This document shows, piece by piece, positions 24,934-33,713 of a DNA stretch of 64,000 nucleotides. The notes beneath the pieces are model-generated. The model was given only the letters and a program-made list of their open reading frames with translations, was not told the origin of the DNA and did no database searches. Source of the DNA: Polyangium fumosum (GTDB taxonomy: Bacteria > Myxococcota_A > Polyangia > Polyangiales > Polyangiaceae); the NCBI RefSeq assembly GCF_005144585.1, contig NZ_SSMQ01000047.1, forward strand, positions 35,109 through 99,108, given 5' to 3'. Positions within the stretch are counted from its first letter, which is position 1, and every line of letters begins with the position of its first letter. Position numbers and translations under genes: made by a program.

Positions 24934-25000
24934 GACAGGCGCGCGCTGCGGCTTCGGATCTCGGGCGCGAGGCTTCCCTCCGCTGCTAGGATGCGCCGCC

Positions 25001-25276
25001 ATGAAGCGCGCCGGGCAGATCTCGATCTTCGTCCTCTGCGTCTTGTTCAGCGTCTCCGCCGCGGTGAACGTGATGTCGGACAACAGCGAGGTCGAGCGCG
25101 CAGCCGCGGCCGTGGCGTGTGGGGAGCAGGGGCCGAATTGCCGCGCGCAGGTGACGCGGCACGAGCGGACGCCGTTCGGGCAGACGTTCGAGATGGTGAC
25201 GCCGAAGCGGACGGTGGACGTGGTCTGCCGGCGCGCATTCGTGATGGTGGGCGACTACGCCTGCAAGCTTCGCTGA
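25001..25276 (+). CDS. Small exported or membrane-bound protein (91 aa)
   Basis: An N-terminal hydrophobic segment (about residues 6-24) after Lys-Arg is a signal peptide or anchor. The mature part has four cysteines (two in Cys-Gly-Glu-Gln-Gly-Pro-Asn-Cys) that could form two disulfides. The stop overlaps the ATG of the kinase gene (TGATG), so the two are co-translated. No family recognised; a periplasmic accessory to the kinase is possible. Confidence 0.6.
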   Translation: MKRAGQISIFVLCVLFSVSAAVNVMSDNSEVERAAAAVACGEQGPNCRAQVTRHERTPFGQTFEMVTPKRTVDVVCRRAFVMVGDYACKLR

Positions 25277-26424
25277 TGGGAAGGCCCTCGCTTCGGTCCT
25301 TGACCGGGCTCGTTTGCCCGCGCTGCCGCGACCCGAAGCCTGCGCCCGTCGAGACGACGGAGCCCGTGTTTTGCCCGCGCGACGGGCTCGCGCTCGTCGC
25401 CGCGGCGGTCCTCGCCGACGCGGATGGAGATCCGTTCCTCGGGACGACGATCGCGGGGCGGTACGTGGTGCTCGGTCGGATGGGCGCGGGCTCGATGGGG
25501 GCGGTGTACCGAGCGTGGGACGCGGCGCGGGGGCAGGACGTCGCGGTGAAGGTGTTTCGTGGGGATCGGGGGCTCGGCGCGCGGGCGCTCTCGCGGCTCG
25601 ATCGGGAGGCGCGGGTCCTCGCGATGCTGCGATCCCCGCACACGGTGCAGGTGCTCGACGTGGGGGAGGTCGTGCACGGCGGGCAGGACGCGCTCGTCTC
25701 GCCCACGGTGTCGCGGTTCCTCGTGATGGAGATGCTCGAAGGCGAGCCGCTCGGCGTCCGGCTGCGGCGGGAAGGGCGGCTCTCGATCGTGGAGGCGACG
25801 CGGCTCGGGACGCATGCGCTCACGTCGCTCGCCGAGGCGCACGAGAAGGGGATCGTCCACCGGGATCTGAAGCCGGACAACGTGTTCATTGCCCGCCTCG
25901 GCGGAGGGGCCGAGGGGGCCAAGCTGCTCGATTTCGGGCTCGCCGACCTCGGGCCCTCGCCGCGCGACCCGAACGACGCGCTCGGGTGCGGGGGGGGTCC
26001 TGTCGGTACGCCTCGGTACATGTCGCCGGAGCAGGCGCTCGGGGAGCCGGTCGATGCGCGCAGCGATCTGTATGCGGTGGGCGCGCTCCTTTACCAGATG
26101 CTCGTGGGCAGGCCCCCGTTCGTCGAGCGGGACGCGGCGCGGGTGATGGCCAAACACGTGCACGAGCCGCCGATCGCGCCTCGCGAGGCTGCGCCGGAGG
26201 CGGGGATCCCGCGCGCCTTGTCGGACCTCGTGGTGCGGGCGCTCTGCAAGCGGCCGGAGGATCGGCCGGAGAGCGCGCGGGCGTTCATCGAGGCCCTCGA
26301 GGAGGCGTGCGCCCAAGGCGCGGGGCCCGGCGCGGCGCGGCATGCAGCGGACGGGCGCGAAGCGGTTGTACGGCGCCCGGAGAGCCGTGTACCTTCGCGC
26401 ACGGACAACGATGGATCCTCGTGA
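25276..26424 (+). CDS. Serine/threonine protein kinase with N-terminal zinc ribbon
   Basis: 382 residues. Residues 14-36 hold Cys-Pro-Arg-Cys and Cys-Pro-Arg-Asp, a partial zinc ribbon. The kinase domain (about 58-340) shows the Gly-rich loop at 68-75, Lys92 in Val-Ala-Val-Lys, the catalytic loop His-Arg-Asp-Leu-Lys-Pro-Asp-Asn, Asp-Phe-Gly, and Gly-Thr-Pro-Arg-Tyr-Met-Ser-Pro-Glu, so it should be active. No membrane segment follows, so it is cytoplasmic. Its last codons overlap the start of the giant TPR protein by 14 bases, suggesting one regulatory unit. Hanks-type kinases of this kind are abundant in myxobacteria. Confidence 0.9.
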   Translation: MGRPSLRSLTGLVCPRCRDPKPAPVETTEPVFCPRDGLALVAAAVLADADGDPFLGTTIAGRYVVLGRMGAGSMGAVYRAWDAARGQDVAVKVFRGDRGLGARALSRLDREARVLAMLRSPHTVQVLDVGEVVHGGQDALVSPTVSRFLVMEMLEGEPLGVRLRREGRLSIVEATRLGTHALTSLAEAHEKGIVHRDLKPDNVFIARLGGGAEGAKLLDFGLADLGPSPRDPNDALGCGGGPVGTPRYMSPEQALGEPVDARSDLYAVGALLYQMLVGRPPFVERDAARVMAKHVHEPPIAPREAAPEAGIPRALSDLVVRALCKRPEDRPESARAFIEALEEACAQGAGPGAARHAADGREAVVRRPESRVPSRTDNDGSS

Positions 26425-29400
26425 AATCGAAATGCTCGTCCAGCGCCTGCTCGCGAACCCTCACGATCAGGAGGCGCTCGCGTACGCGCATCGTGCAGGC
26501 GCGCAGGACCCTCGCTCGTACGCCATGTTGCTCGAGCGCGTCGGCACGCAGACGCCGGATCCCGCCTACGGCGCACATTGGCTGAGCGAGGCCGCGAACG
26601 TCTGGCAAGCGGCGTTCGGCGACATGAACAACACCGTGCGCACGTTGATGCTCGCGGTCGACAAGGATCCGATGCATCGCTCGGCCGAGCGGCTCGTGCA
26701 GATGTTTCGCGAAAAGGGCGACGTCATGTCGCTCGTCCAGCTTTACGAGCGGCAAGCGAAGGGGCTCGCGCCCGCGGCAGCCAAGCCGGAGGTGCGCGCG
26801 ATGCTCCTCAAGCTGCACGAGGAGCTTGGGCGGATGTGGAGCGAGCCGCAGCTCGCGCGGCCCGAGCGCGCGGTGGAGAACTGGCGCAAGGTCGCCGAGC
26901 TCGATCCGCGCAACGTGTATGCGATCTACGCGGCGCGCGAGATCTTGAAGGCGCAGCAGCAGTACGCGGAGGCGATCCCGTACTTCGCGATGGAGCAGGC
27001 CATCGCCGAGGATCCCGAGCGCAAGCTCGCGCTCTACCGAGACGAGGCCGACATCCGCAAGCGCGCGGGCGACATGCCGGGCGCGACGCAGGCGCTGCGC
27101 TCGGCGCGCGCGGTGCGTCCGACCGACGTTGCGTTGACGCAGGAGCTCGGCGTGAGCGTGCTCGAGCGCATCAACGCGGGCGAGAACGTGCCGCAGCCGG
27201 AGCGCGACGAGACGGCGGCGATCTTCGTGCAGCTCGCGGAGACGTACGACGGGGAGTACGGGCTCTCGTACTCGTTGTCGGCGCTCGGCGCGTCGCCGGG
27301 GCACGACCGCGCGATGCAGCTCGCGGATCACTTCGGGGCGCTGCTCGGTCGTACGGGGGAGCTCGGTCCGCAGTACGCGGCGTACTTGAAGGCGAACCCG
27401 AACGGGTTCATGGCGAACGTGGCGCGGATGAAGGTGGGCAACGCGCAACCGCCGCCGCCGCCGCAGCCCGCGGCGCAAGCCGCGCCCGCCGCGCCGCAGC
27501 CGGTGCAGCCGGTGCAACCCGCGCAGCCCGTGTCCGCCGCGCAGCCCTCGCAACCGCCCGCAGCCGCGCAGCCCGCGCAGCCCCCGCAATCTGCGCAACC
27601 CGCGCAGCCCCCGGCGGCCGCGCCCGCGTCCGAGGGGCGCGCGCCCTCGCCTTCGGTCGTCGCGATGCAAGCGCAGGCGGCGGTGCCGGCGGGGGATGTG
27701 CACGCGCTCCTGGAGGAGGCTTCGGCCGAGGCGCAGAAGGGCCGCAAGCCGCAGGCGTACACGAAGTACCGCGAGGCGCTGAAGATCGATCCGGCGAACT
27801 CCGAGGCGCTCTCGTGGGTCGAGGAGTACCTGCGGCAGAAGCGTATGTTCGCGGATCTCCGCGACGTGCTGCTCGCGGCGTCGCGCGTGCCGACGGTCTC
27901 GCCCGAGACGCGCAAGGCGCAGCTCCGCGACGTGGCCGGCATGTGCGAGTCGCAGCTCCGCGACATCGACACGGCGATCGCGGCGTGGAAGCAGCTCTGC
28001 CAGATCGATCGCGGCGACGAGCAGGCGCGTGATCAGCTCCGCAGGTTGCTCGAGCGCGCGACGAAGTGGGACGACCTCGCGACCGTGCTCGAGCAGGACG
28101 CGATGAGCACGCCCGACACGGAGCAGAAGCTCGCGATCGAGAAGAAGCTCGCGGGCCTGCACGAGGCGAAGCGCAAGGATCCGGTGGCCGCGGCCGAGGT
28201 GTGGACGCGGATCGCGTCGCTCGTGCCGGAGGACGAGGCGGCCGTGAACACGGCCGTCAAGCTCTACGAGAAGGGCGAGCGGCTCGACCTCGCGGCGCAG
28301 GCCATCGCGGACAACATGAGCGGGTTCACGGACCCGAACACGCGCGCCGGGCTCTTGCAAAAGCTAGGCGAGCTGCGGCTCAAGCTGAACGATGCCGGCG
28401 CCGCGGGCGACGCATTTGCCGAGGCCGCGGAGCTCGGCAAGCAGGCGAAGATTTGGGAGCAGGCCGAGAAGGCGTACACGGCTGCGGGCCGCATCGCCGA
28501 TGCGGCGAACGCGATCGAGCAGCGCGCCGAGCTCGCCGACGGCAAGCAACAAGCGACGCTGCTCGCGCAGGCGGCGGATCTCTTCCTCAAGGCGGGGGAT
28601 GCGCCGGGCGCGGTGATCCGGCTGGAGCGCGCCTCCGAGATCGACCCGACGAACGACGCGTACGTGCAGGGCCTCGAGGAGCAATACCGCGCGGCCGGGC
28701 GGCTGCCGGATCTCGTGCACCTCTTGCTCGGGCGCGCGGAAAAACTCTCCGATCGCGGCAAGCGCGTGGCGTCGCGGCGCGCGGCGGCCGAGGTGCAGCG
28801 CTCGCTCGGTGACAACGAGGGTGCGCGTGAGAGCCTCTTGCTCGTGCTGTCCGACGGTGACGACGAGGGCGCGCTCGCGCTGCTCGTCGAGGACGCGGCG
28901 CAGCGCGGCGATCACCAGGAGTGCGTGGAGCTGCTCCGGAGGCTCGGCGGGATCACGAAGGCGCCGGCCGACAAACTCAACCACGCGCTGCGTGAGGCGA
29001 GCATCCTGGCCGAAGGGCTCGACGACGTGGACGGCGCGATCGAGCGGTACGAGGGGATCCTGAAGTCGCTCGATCCCAAGAGCCGCGTCGCGCTCGCGGC
29101 GATCGCAAACCTCGAAGAGCGGCGGAACAACCCGCAAGGCGCGGCCGCGGCGCTCGAACGCGAGGTCGTGCTCGCCGAGGGCGAGCAGAAGGTCGAGCTC
29201 GCGCAGCGCCTCGCGCAGATCTACGAGGGCCAGCTCTCCGATCCGCGCGGCGCGATCCGCGCGCTCGAGATCGTGCACGCGGCCGACGCGGAGGACTTCG
29301 ACGCGATCGGCCGGCTCGAGCGGCTCTGCGCCGAGGTCGAGGATTGGCCGCGCGTCGCGCACTTCCTGCAGATCCTGGTCGAGGTCGAGGGCGACGAGGA

Positions 29401-31519
29401 GGAGCTCTCCCGCATGACCCGGAGGGTCGCGGACATCCTCTTCGACAAACTCGGCCGCGGCGACGAGGCGCTCGCGGCGCTCGACAAGGTCGCCGAGACG
29501 GGCGACGAGCCGTGCCGGCGCGCGTACGTCGAGCTCGGTGACAAACTCGGATGGAAGGGGCTCGTCGCGTCGAAGCTCGTCTCGTGGAACGAGTCGGGCA
29601 CGGGCCCGGCCCGGAACGAGGCGCTCCGCGGCGCGTTCGAACGGTTCGTCGAGGTCGGGCGTGAAGCGGACGCGGCGCGCGTGGCCATGGAGCTCGCGCG
29701 CTCGCGCGGCGCCGATCGCGGGCTCGCCGAGCAGCTCGAGCAGCTCGCGATCAAGCTGAAGGATCTCGACGCCCTCGGCGTCGCGCACGACCTGCTCGCG
29801 AAGGACGTCTCGGGCGCGGGCCGCGCGGCCGAGATGGTCCGGCAGGCCGAGGTGCAGATCGCCGCCTCCGTGCCCGCGAACGAGGCCATCCAGCACGGCG
29901 AGGGCGCGCTGGCCAGCGTCCCGCCGGGCGAGGTCGAGCCCTTGCTCGCGCGACTCGCGGCGCTCGCGCCCGACGTCACGCAGCTCATCGACGTGTACGA
30001 GCGTCAGGTCGGGCGTTGCCGTTTGCCGGCGGATCGGCTCACGGCGCTCGCGCGCGCGGCGCAGGTCGCCGCCGAGCGTGGCGCGAACGATCGCGCGCGC
30101 AGCTTCTTCGAGCTCGCGCTCAGCGCGGGCGTCCAGGAAGAGACGCTCGGCGCGCTCGAAGCGGCGGCGGCCGCGGGCGACGAGCGCGCGGGCGGCACGG
30201 GCCTGCGCCGCATCCTGGCCGAGGCGCTCGCCGGCGGCGGCCAGGGCTCGCGCGACGGCGGGCGCACGAAGAGCGCGCTCCTCCGGCGCGCCGCGACGAT
30301 CGCGCACCGCGCGCTCGGCGACGTCGAGCGCGCCTTCAAATGGATCGGCGACGCGATCGTCACGCATGTCGACGACGCTTCGCTCGACGCGCTCGAAGCG
30401 CTCGGCCGCGAGCTCAATGATCTGCCGCGCGTCGAGGCGACGCTCACGCGCGCGCTCGAAGAGGTCTTCGACGGCCCGCTCGTCCGCAAGCTCCTGCAGC
30501 GCCGCGCGCGCCTCCGCCGCGACGCGCTGAACGACAAGAAGGGCGCGGGCGTCGACTTCAAGAAGCTCCACGACCTGTCGCCTGCCGATCAGGACGTGAT
30601 GAACGAGCTCTCGAACCTGCTCACCGAGCTCGGTGATCACCGCGGCATGATCCAGCTCTACGAGGATCAGATCCTCCGCGGCCGTGATCCCGCCGTCCGC
30701 GCCGAGCTCGCGCGCAAGGTCGCGCGGATCTGGGAGGAAGAGCTCGGCGACGCGCGCGAGTCGGCCGACGCCTGGCGCCGTGTCCTGCGCATGAAGGCCG
30801 GCGACGCCGAGGCGACTGCGGGCCTCGAGCGCGCCAAGACCGGCAAGCTCAAGCGTACGCCGCCGCGCTCGACGATGGCCTCGGTGCCGCCGCCCGCCGG
30901 CGCAGGGCCCTCTGCGCCGCCGCCCGCGTACACCCGTACGTCCACGCCGCCGCCGCCCGCGTACGCCCGTGCGTCCACGCCGCCGCCGCCTGCATACGCG
31001 GCTCCGTCGGTCCCGCCGCCGGCTGCGGTCCCGCCGCCGTCTGCGCCGCCGCCTGCGGTCGCGACGCCGTCCGCGCCTCCGGCGTGGCAGGCCCCGACCG
31101 ACAACGAGCCGACGCCCCTCGCGCCTGCGGCGGATCTGCCTGCGCCTCCGGCGATGGTCGCGCCTCCGGCGTACGTCCAGGCCGAGCAAGCCCCTGCATA
31201 CGTCGATCCGCACGCGCAGCAGCAGGCCTACGCGCAGCAGCCCGCGCAGACGCCGGAGGCGTACGCGCAGCAGCAGGCGTACGCGGCGTACTACGCGCAG
31301 CAGCAGGCGTACGCGCAGCAGCAGGCCGCACAGCAGCAGCCCGCGCAGACGCCGGAAGAGGCGTACGCGCAGCAGCAGGCGTACGCGGCGTACTACGCGC
31401 AGCAGCAGGCGTACGCGCAGCAGCAGCAGGCGTACGCGCAGCAGGCGCAGCCGCCCGCCGCGCAGCCTGCTCCGGGCGAAGAGCTCGAAGAGGCCGAGCT
31501 GCTCGACGACGAATCCTGA
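26411..31519 (+). CDS. Giant TPR-repeat protein with Pro/Gln/Ala-rich tail (1702 aa)
   Basis: The ATG at 26411 lies inside the end of the kinase gene. Residues about 1-350 and 440-1480 are built of helical pairs with tetratricopeptide spacing (recurring Ala, Gly-Asp, Tyr and Leu positions, Arg-Arg/Glu-rich). A Pro/Gln/Ala linker lies at about 355-440. The last 230 residues are low complexity: Pro-Pro-Pro-Ala-Tyr repeats and then tyrosine/glutamine repeats. TPR arrays bind partner proteins; the linker and tail are disordered. It probably scaffolds a complex and may be a kinase substrate. Similar kinase/TPR pairs are typical of myxobacteria. Confidence 0.85.
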   Translation: MDPREIEMLVQRLLANPHDQEALAYAHRAGAQDPRSYAMLLERVGTQTPDPAYGAHWLSEAANVWQAAFGDMNNTVRTLMLAVDKDPMHRSAERLVQMFREKGDVMSLVQLYERQAKGLAPAAAKPEVRAMLLKLHEELGRMWSEPQLARPERAVENWRKVAELDPRNVYAIYAAREILKAQQQYAEAIPYFAMEQAIAEDPERKLALYRDEADIRKRAGDMPGATQALRSARAVRPTDVALTQELGVSVLERINAGENVPQPERDETAAIFVQLAETYDGEYGLSYSLSALGASPGHDRAMQLADHFGALLGRTGELGPQYAAYLKANPNGFMANVARMKVGNAQPPPPPQPAAQAAPAAPQPVQPVQPAQPVSAAQPSQPPAAAQPAQPPQSAQPAQPPAAAPASEGRAPSPSVVAMQAQAAVPAGDVHALLEEASAEAQKGRKPQAYTKYREALKIDPANSEALSWVEEYLRQKRMFADLRDVLLAASRVPTVSPETRKAQLRDVAGMCESQLRDIDTAIAAWKQLCQIDRGDEQARDQLRRLLERATKWDDLATVLEQDAMSTPDTEQKLAIEKKLAGLHEAKRKDPVAAAEVWTRIASLVPEDEAAVNTAVKLYEKGERLDLAAQAIADNMSGFTDPNTRAGLLQKLGELRLKLNDAGAAGDAFAEAAELGKQAKIWEQAEKAYTAAGRIADAANAIEQRAELADGKQQATLLAQAADLFLKAGDAPGAVIRLERASEIDPTNDAYVQGLEEQYRAAGRLPDLVHLLLGRAEKLSDRGKRVASRRAAAEVQRSLGDNEGARESLLLVLSDGDDEGALALLVEDAAQRGDHQECVELLRRLGGITKAPADKLNHALREASILAEGLDDVDGAIERYEGILKSLDPKSRVALAAIANLEERRNNPQGAAAALEREVVLAEGEQKVELAQRLAQIYEGQLSDPRGAIRALEIVHAADAEDFDAIGRLERLCAEVEDWPRVAHFLQILVEVEGDEEELSRMTRRVADILFDKLGRGDEALAALDKVAETGDEPCRRAYVELGDKLGWKGLVASKLVSWNESGTGPARNEALRGAFERFVEVGREADAARVAMELARSRGADRGLAEQLEQLAIKLKDLDALGVAHDLLAKDVSGAGRAAEMVRQAEVQIAASVPANEAIQHGEGALASVPPGEVEPLLARLAALAPDVTQLIDVYERQVGRCRLPADRLTALARAAQVAAERGANDRARSFFELALSAGVQEETLGALEAAAAAGDERAGGTGLRRILAEALAGGGQGSRDGGRTKSALLRRAATIAHRALGDVERAFKWIGDAIVTHVDDASLDALEALGRELNDLPRVEATLTRALEEVFDGPLVRKLLQRRARLRRDALNDKKGAGVDFKKLHDLSPADQDVMNELSNLLTELGDHRGMIQLYEDQILRGRDPAVRAELARKVARIWEEELGDARESADAWRRVLRMKAGDAEATAGLERAKTGKLKRTPPRSTMASVPPPAGAGPSAPPPAYTRTSTPPPPAYARASTPPPPAYAAPSVPPPAAVPPPSAPPPAVATPSAPPAWQAPTDNEPTPLAPAADLPAPPAMVAPPAYVQAEQAPAYVDPHAQQQAYAQQPAQTPEAYAQQQAYAAYYAQQQAYAQQQAAQQQPAQTPEEAYAQQQAYAAYYAQQQAYAQQQQAYAQQAQPPAAQPAPGEELEEAELLDDES
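31241..31426 (+). repeat. Tandem repeat coding for Ala-Tyr-Ala-Gln-Gln-Gln units
   Basis: Two near-identical blocks, 31241-31324 and 31340-31426, start with cccgcgcagacgccggaag and continue with a cagcag/gcgtac alternation. Unit length differs by one codon, so copy number can change without a frameshift in the TPR protein tail. Confidence 0.85.
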
Positions 31520-31529
31520 TCCACGCGAG

Positions 31530-31548
31530 GGGGCGGTCCCGCCGCCCC
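31530..31548. terminator. Possible bidirectional terminator between convergent genes
   Basis: A 7-bp GC stem (31530-31536 with 31542-31548, five-base loop) fills the 33-base gap between the convergent stops of the TPR gene and the acyltransferase gene. There is no T-run on either side, so termination is plausible but not certain. Confidence 0.4.
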
Positions 31549-31552
31549 TGCC

Positions 31553-32485
31553 TCACCAGAAGACCGACTTCCGCTCCTTCAGCCCGCGGTTCAGCATCGA
31601 CTGGATGGTCGCCTTCACGCGGAGGACCTTCTCCTCGATGATCGCGTCGTCGTCGTCGGGATCGCCGTCGAAGCGCATGGGCTCGCCGAACGAGAGCCTG
31701 TAGCGCGTGGGCAAGGGGAGGACTCCGCCGGGCAAGAGGAGCTGCGGCAGGATCGGGAAGCTCGGCAAGTGCAGCGTCTTCGCCACGCGGTGGAGGTTGC
31801 CGAGCGAGACGTACTGCTCCTCGGCGCCGATGACGGCCACGGGCACGATCGGCGTGTTCGTCTCGAGCGCGAGGCGCATGAAGCCGAGCCCGAAGTCCGT
31901 GAGCTTGTAGCGCTCGGCGAACGTCTTCGTCACGCCACGCACGCCCTCGGGGAACACGAGGATCGCCTCGCCGAGCTCGAGCAGCCGCCGCGCGTTCTCG
32001 GGCACGCCGACGACCTGCCCCACGCGCGAGAAGAACGTCGAGACGAACGGCAACGTCTGCGACCACTTCTCCACCATGCTCCGCACGATGCGCGGCGGCT
32101 CCGCGTCGAGGAACATCGAGGCCGCGATGATCACGCCGTCCATCGGGATCTGCCCCGAGTGGTTCGCGATGAGCAGCACGCGCGACGCGGGCACGCGCTC
32201 GATCCCGCTGACGATCGTGCGGAAGTAGAAACGGTGGAAGAACGCCGCGCCGCCGATCGCGTACTTCGCCCAGGAAGGATCGAGCCCGAAGGGATCGACG
32301 CCGCCGCCGCTCAAGGGGATCGGCACGCGACGCAGGCGCTCTTCGAAGTCGCGACCGAGCAGCTTGATGCCGAGCTCGTCGATTCCGTCTCGGGCGACGC
32401 CGAAGGCCGAACGCGCGATCGGCAGGGCCTCGCGTGTCGTGAAGGTCGAGAGCCTGCCGAGGGTGCGCGCTGCTCCATCCAGCAT
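31553..32485 (-). CDS. 1-acyl-glycerol-3-phosphate acyltransferase-like protein (PlsC family)
   Basis: 310 residues from the ATG at 32485; a start at 32560 would add 25. The acyltransferase signature is present: Asn-His-Ser-Gly-Gln-Ile-Pro-Met-Asp (the HX4D type catalytic pair, here with spacing HxxxxxxD as in related families), then Val-Phe-Pro-Glu-Gly about 85 residues later. These enzymes transfer a fatty acyl chain from acyl-CoA or acyl-ACP to a glycerolipid at the inner membrane. Which lipid is acylated cannot be told. It is divergent from the epimerase gene. Confidence 0.8.
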   Translation of the reverse strand: MLDGAARTLGRLSTFTTREALPIARSAFGVARDGIDELGIKLLGRDFEERLRRVPIPLSGGGVDPFGLDPSWAKYAIGGAAFFHRFYFRTIVSGIERVPASRVLLIANHSGQIPMDGVIIAASMFLDAEPPRIVRSMVEKWSQTLPFVSTFFSRVGQVVGVPENARRLLELGEAILVFPEGVRGVTKTFAERYKLTDFGLGFMRLALETNTPIVPVAVIGAEEQYVSLGNLHRVAKTLHLPSFPILPQLLLPGGVLPLPTRYRLSFGEPMRFDGDPDDDDAIIEEKVLRVKATIQSMLNRGLKERKSVFW

Positions 32486-32583
32486 GCATGCGAACGTAGC
32501 AAACCGAGTGCATCGCAGCACGACGCGAAGTGCTTGACGTGACGTGCTCCCGAGCTTCACGGTGAACGTTGGGGATTGGGGGG

Positions 32584-33636
32584 ATGCGTGTGACGAACGG
32601 GGGAGGCGAGGCGATACTCGTCGCGCCGCGGCTCACGATGCGGCCGCCGCGCAGGGCGAGCGTGAGCGTGGATGTGGACTCTTCGCGCGAGCCGAGCGTG
32701 GAGAGTGATCGTTCGCATTTGCCGGTGCTCATCACGGGCATCTGCGGGCGGCTCGGGCGCAGGCTCGCTCGGCACTTGCATCGCGAGCGGCCGGTGATCG
32801 GCATCGATCGTCGATCGTTCGAAGACAAACCAAAGGACATCGTCCACCACCAGGTCGACATCCGCCGCAAGAAGACGCAGGACGTCTTCCGCCACGAGCG
32901 CATCGCTGCGGTCGTGCACCTCGGCGTCATGCACGATCCGCGCGTGGACCAGGCCGAGCACCACAGTTGGAACGTCGTCGGCCTGCAGCGCCTGCTCGAG
33001 TACGTCGCGCACTACGACGTCCCCAAGCTCGTCGTGCTCTCGAGCGCCAACGTCTACGGCCCGCGCCCGGACAACCCCCAATTCCTCACGGAGGACGCGC
33101 CGCTGCTCGGCGGCGCTTCGTTCAGCGAGATCCGCGACCTCATCGAGGTCGACATGCTCGCGCAATCGTTCTTCTGGAAGAGGCCACGCACCGAGACCGT
33201 GATCCTCCGGCCGGTCCACATCCTCGGCGCCGTGCGAAACGCGCCTTCGAACTACCTGCGCCTGCCCGTCATCCCCACGTTGCTCGGCTTCGATCCGATG
33301 GTGCAGGTCATCCACCAGGACGACGTCGTCAGCGCCATCGCGCGCGCGCTCATGCCCGGCGCGCGCGGCATCTACAACATCGCGGGCCCGCCGCCTTTGC
33401 CCTTGTCGCGCCTCGTCGGCATGACCGGACGCACGCGCGTCGCCGTTCCCCACGGGATCGCGCAGGGCGTCGTCCGTAAGCTCTGGCAGTACCGGGCCAC
33501 CTCGTTCCCCGCGCCCGAGATCGATCACATCCGTTACGTGTGCATGGTCGACGATACGCGCGCGCGAACCGATCTCGACTACGCGCACAGACACGACATC
33601 ACGCAGACCGTCGCCGCGATCGACGACGTCTTCTGA
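32584..33636 (+). CDS. NAD-dependent epimerase/dehydratase-like protein (extended SDR fold)
   Basis: 350 residues from the ATG at 32584, after a low-complexity N-terminus of about 45 residues. The Rossmann motif is Gly-Ile-Cys-Gly-Arg-Leu-Gly; Asp follows in Gly-Ile-Asp-Arg-Arg. A Ser-Ser-Ala-Asn-Val-Tyr-Gly segment and Pro-Val-His-Ile-Leu-Gly match the extended SDR core, but the usual Tyr-x-x-x-Lys pair is not clear: where it should lie the sequence reads Phe-Ser-Glu-Ile-Arg. It may be a non-catalytic or altered member. The likely role is nucleotide-sugar or related metabolite modification. Confidence 0.7.
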   Translation: MRVTNGGGEAILVAPRLTMRPPRRASVSVDVDSSREPSVESDRSHLPVLITGICGRLGRRLARHLHRERPVIGIDRRSFEDKPKDIVHHQVDIRRKKTQDVFRHERIAAVVHLGVMHDPRVDQAEHHSWNVVGLQRLLEYVAHYDVPKLVVLSSANVYGPRPDNPQFLTEDAPLLGGASFSEIRDLIEVDMLAQSFFWKRPRTETVILRPVHILGAVRNAPSNYLRLPVIPTLLGFDPMVQVIHQDDVVSAIARALMPGARGIYNIAGPPPLPLSRLVGMTGRTRVAVPHGIAQGVVRKLWQYRATSFPAPEIDHIRYVCMVDDTRARTDLDYAHRHDITQTVAAIDDVF

Positions 33637-33713
33637 GGCGCCGCGGATGCGTGCACGCTTCCGTCGTTCGTCCGGGTGTCACGCGGTGGTACGCTCGGCG
33701 TCCATCTCCCGCC

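Noticed and set aside
28364..31213. 949-codon open frame on the minus strand
   Set aside because: It lies antisense to the TPR protein, is extremely Arg-rich and has no domain; long antisense frames are common in DNA this G+C-rich.
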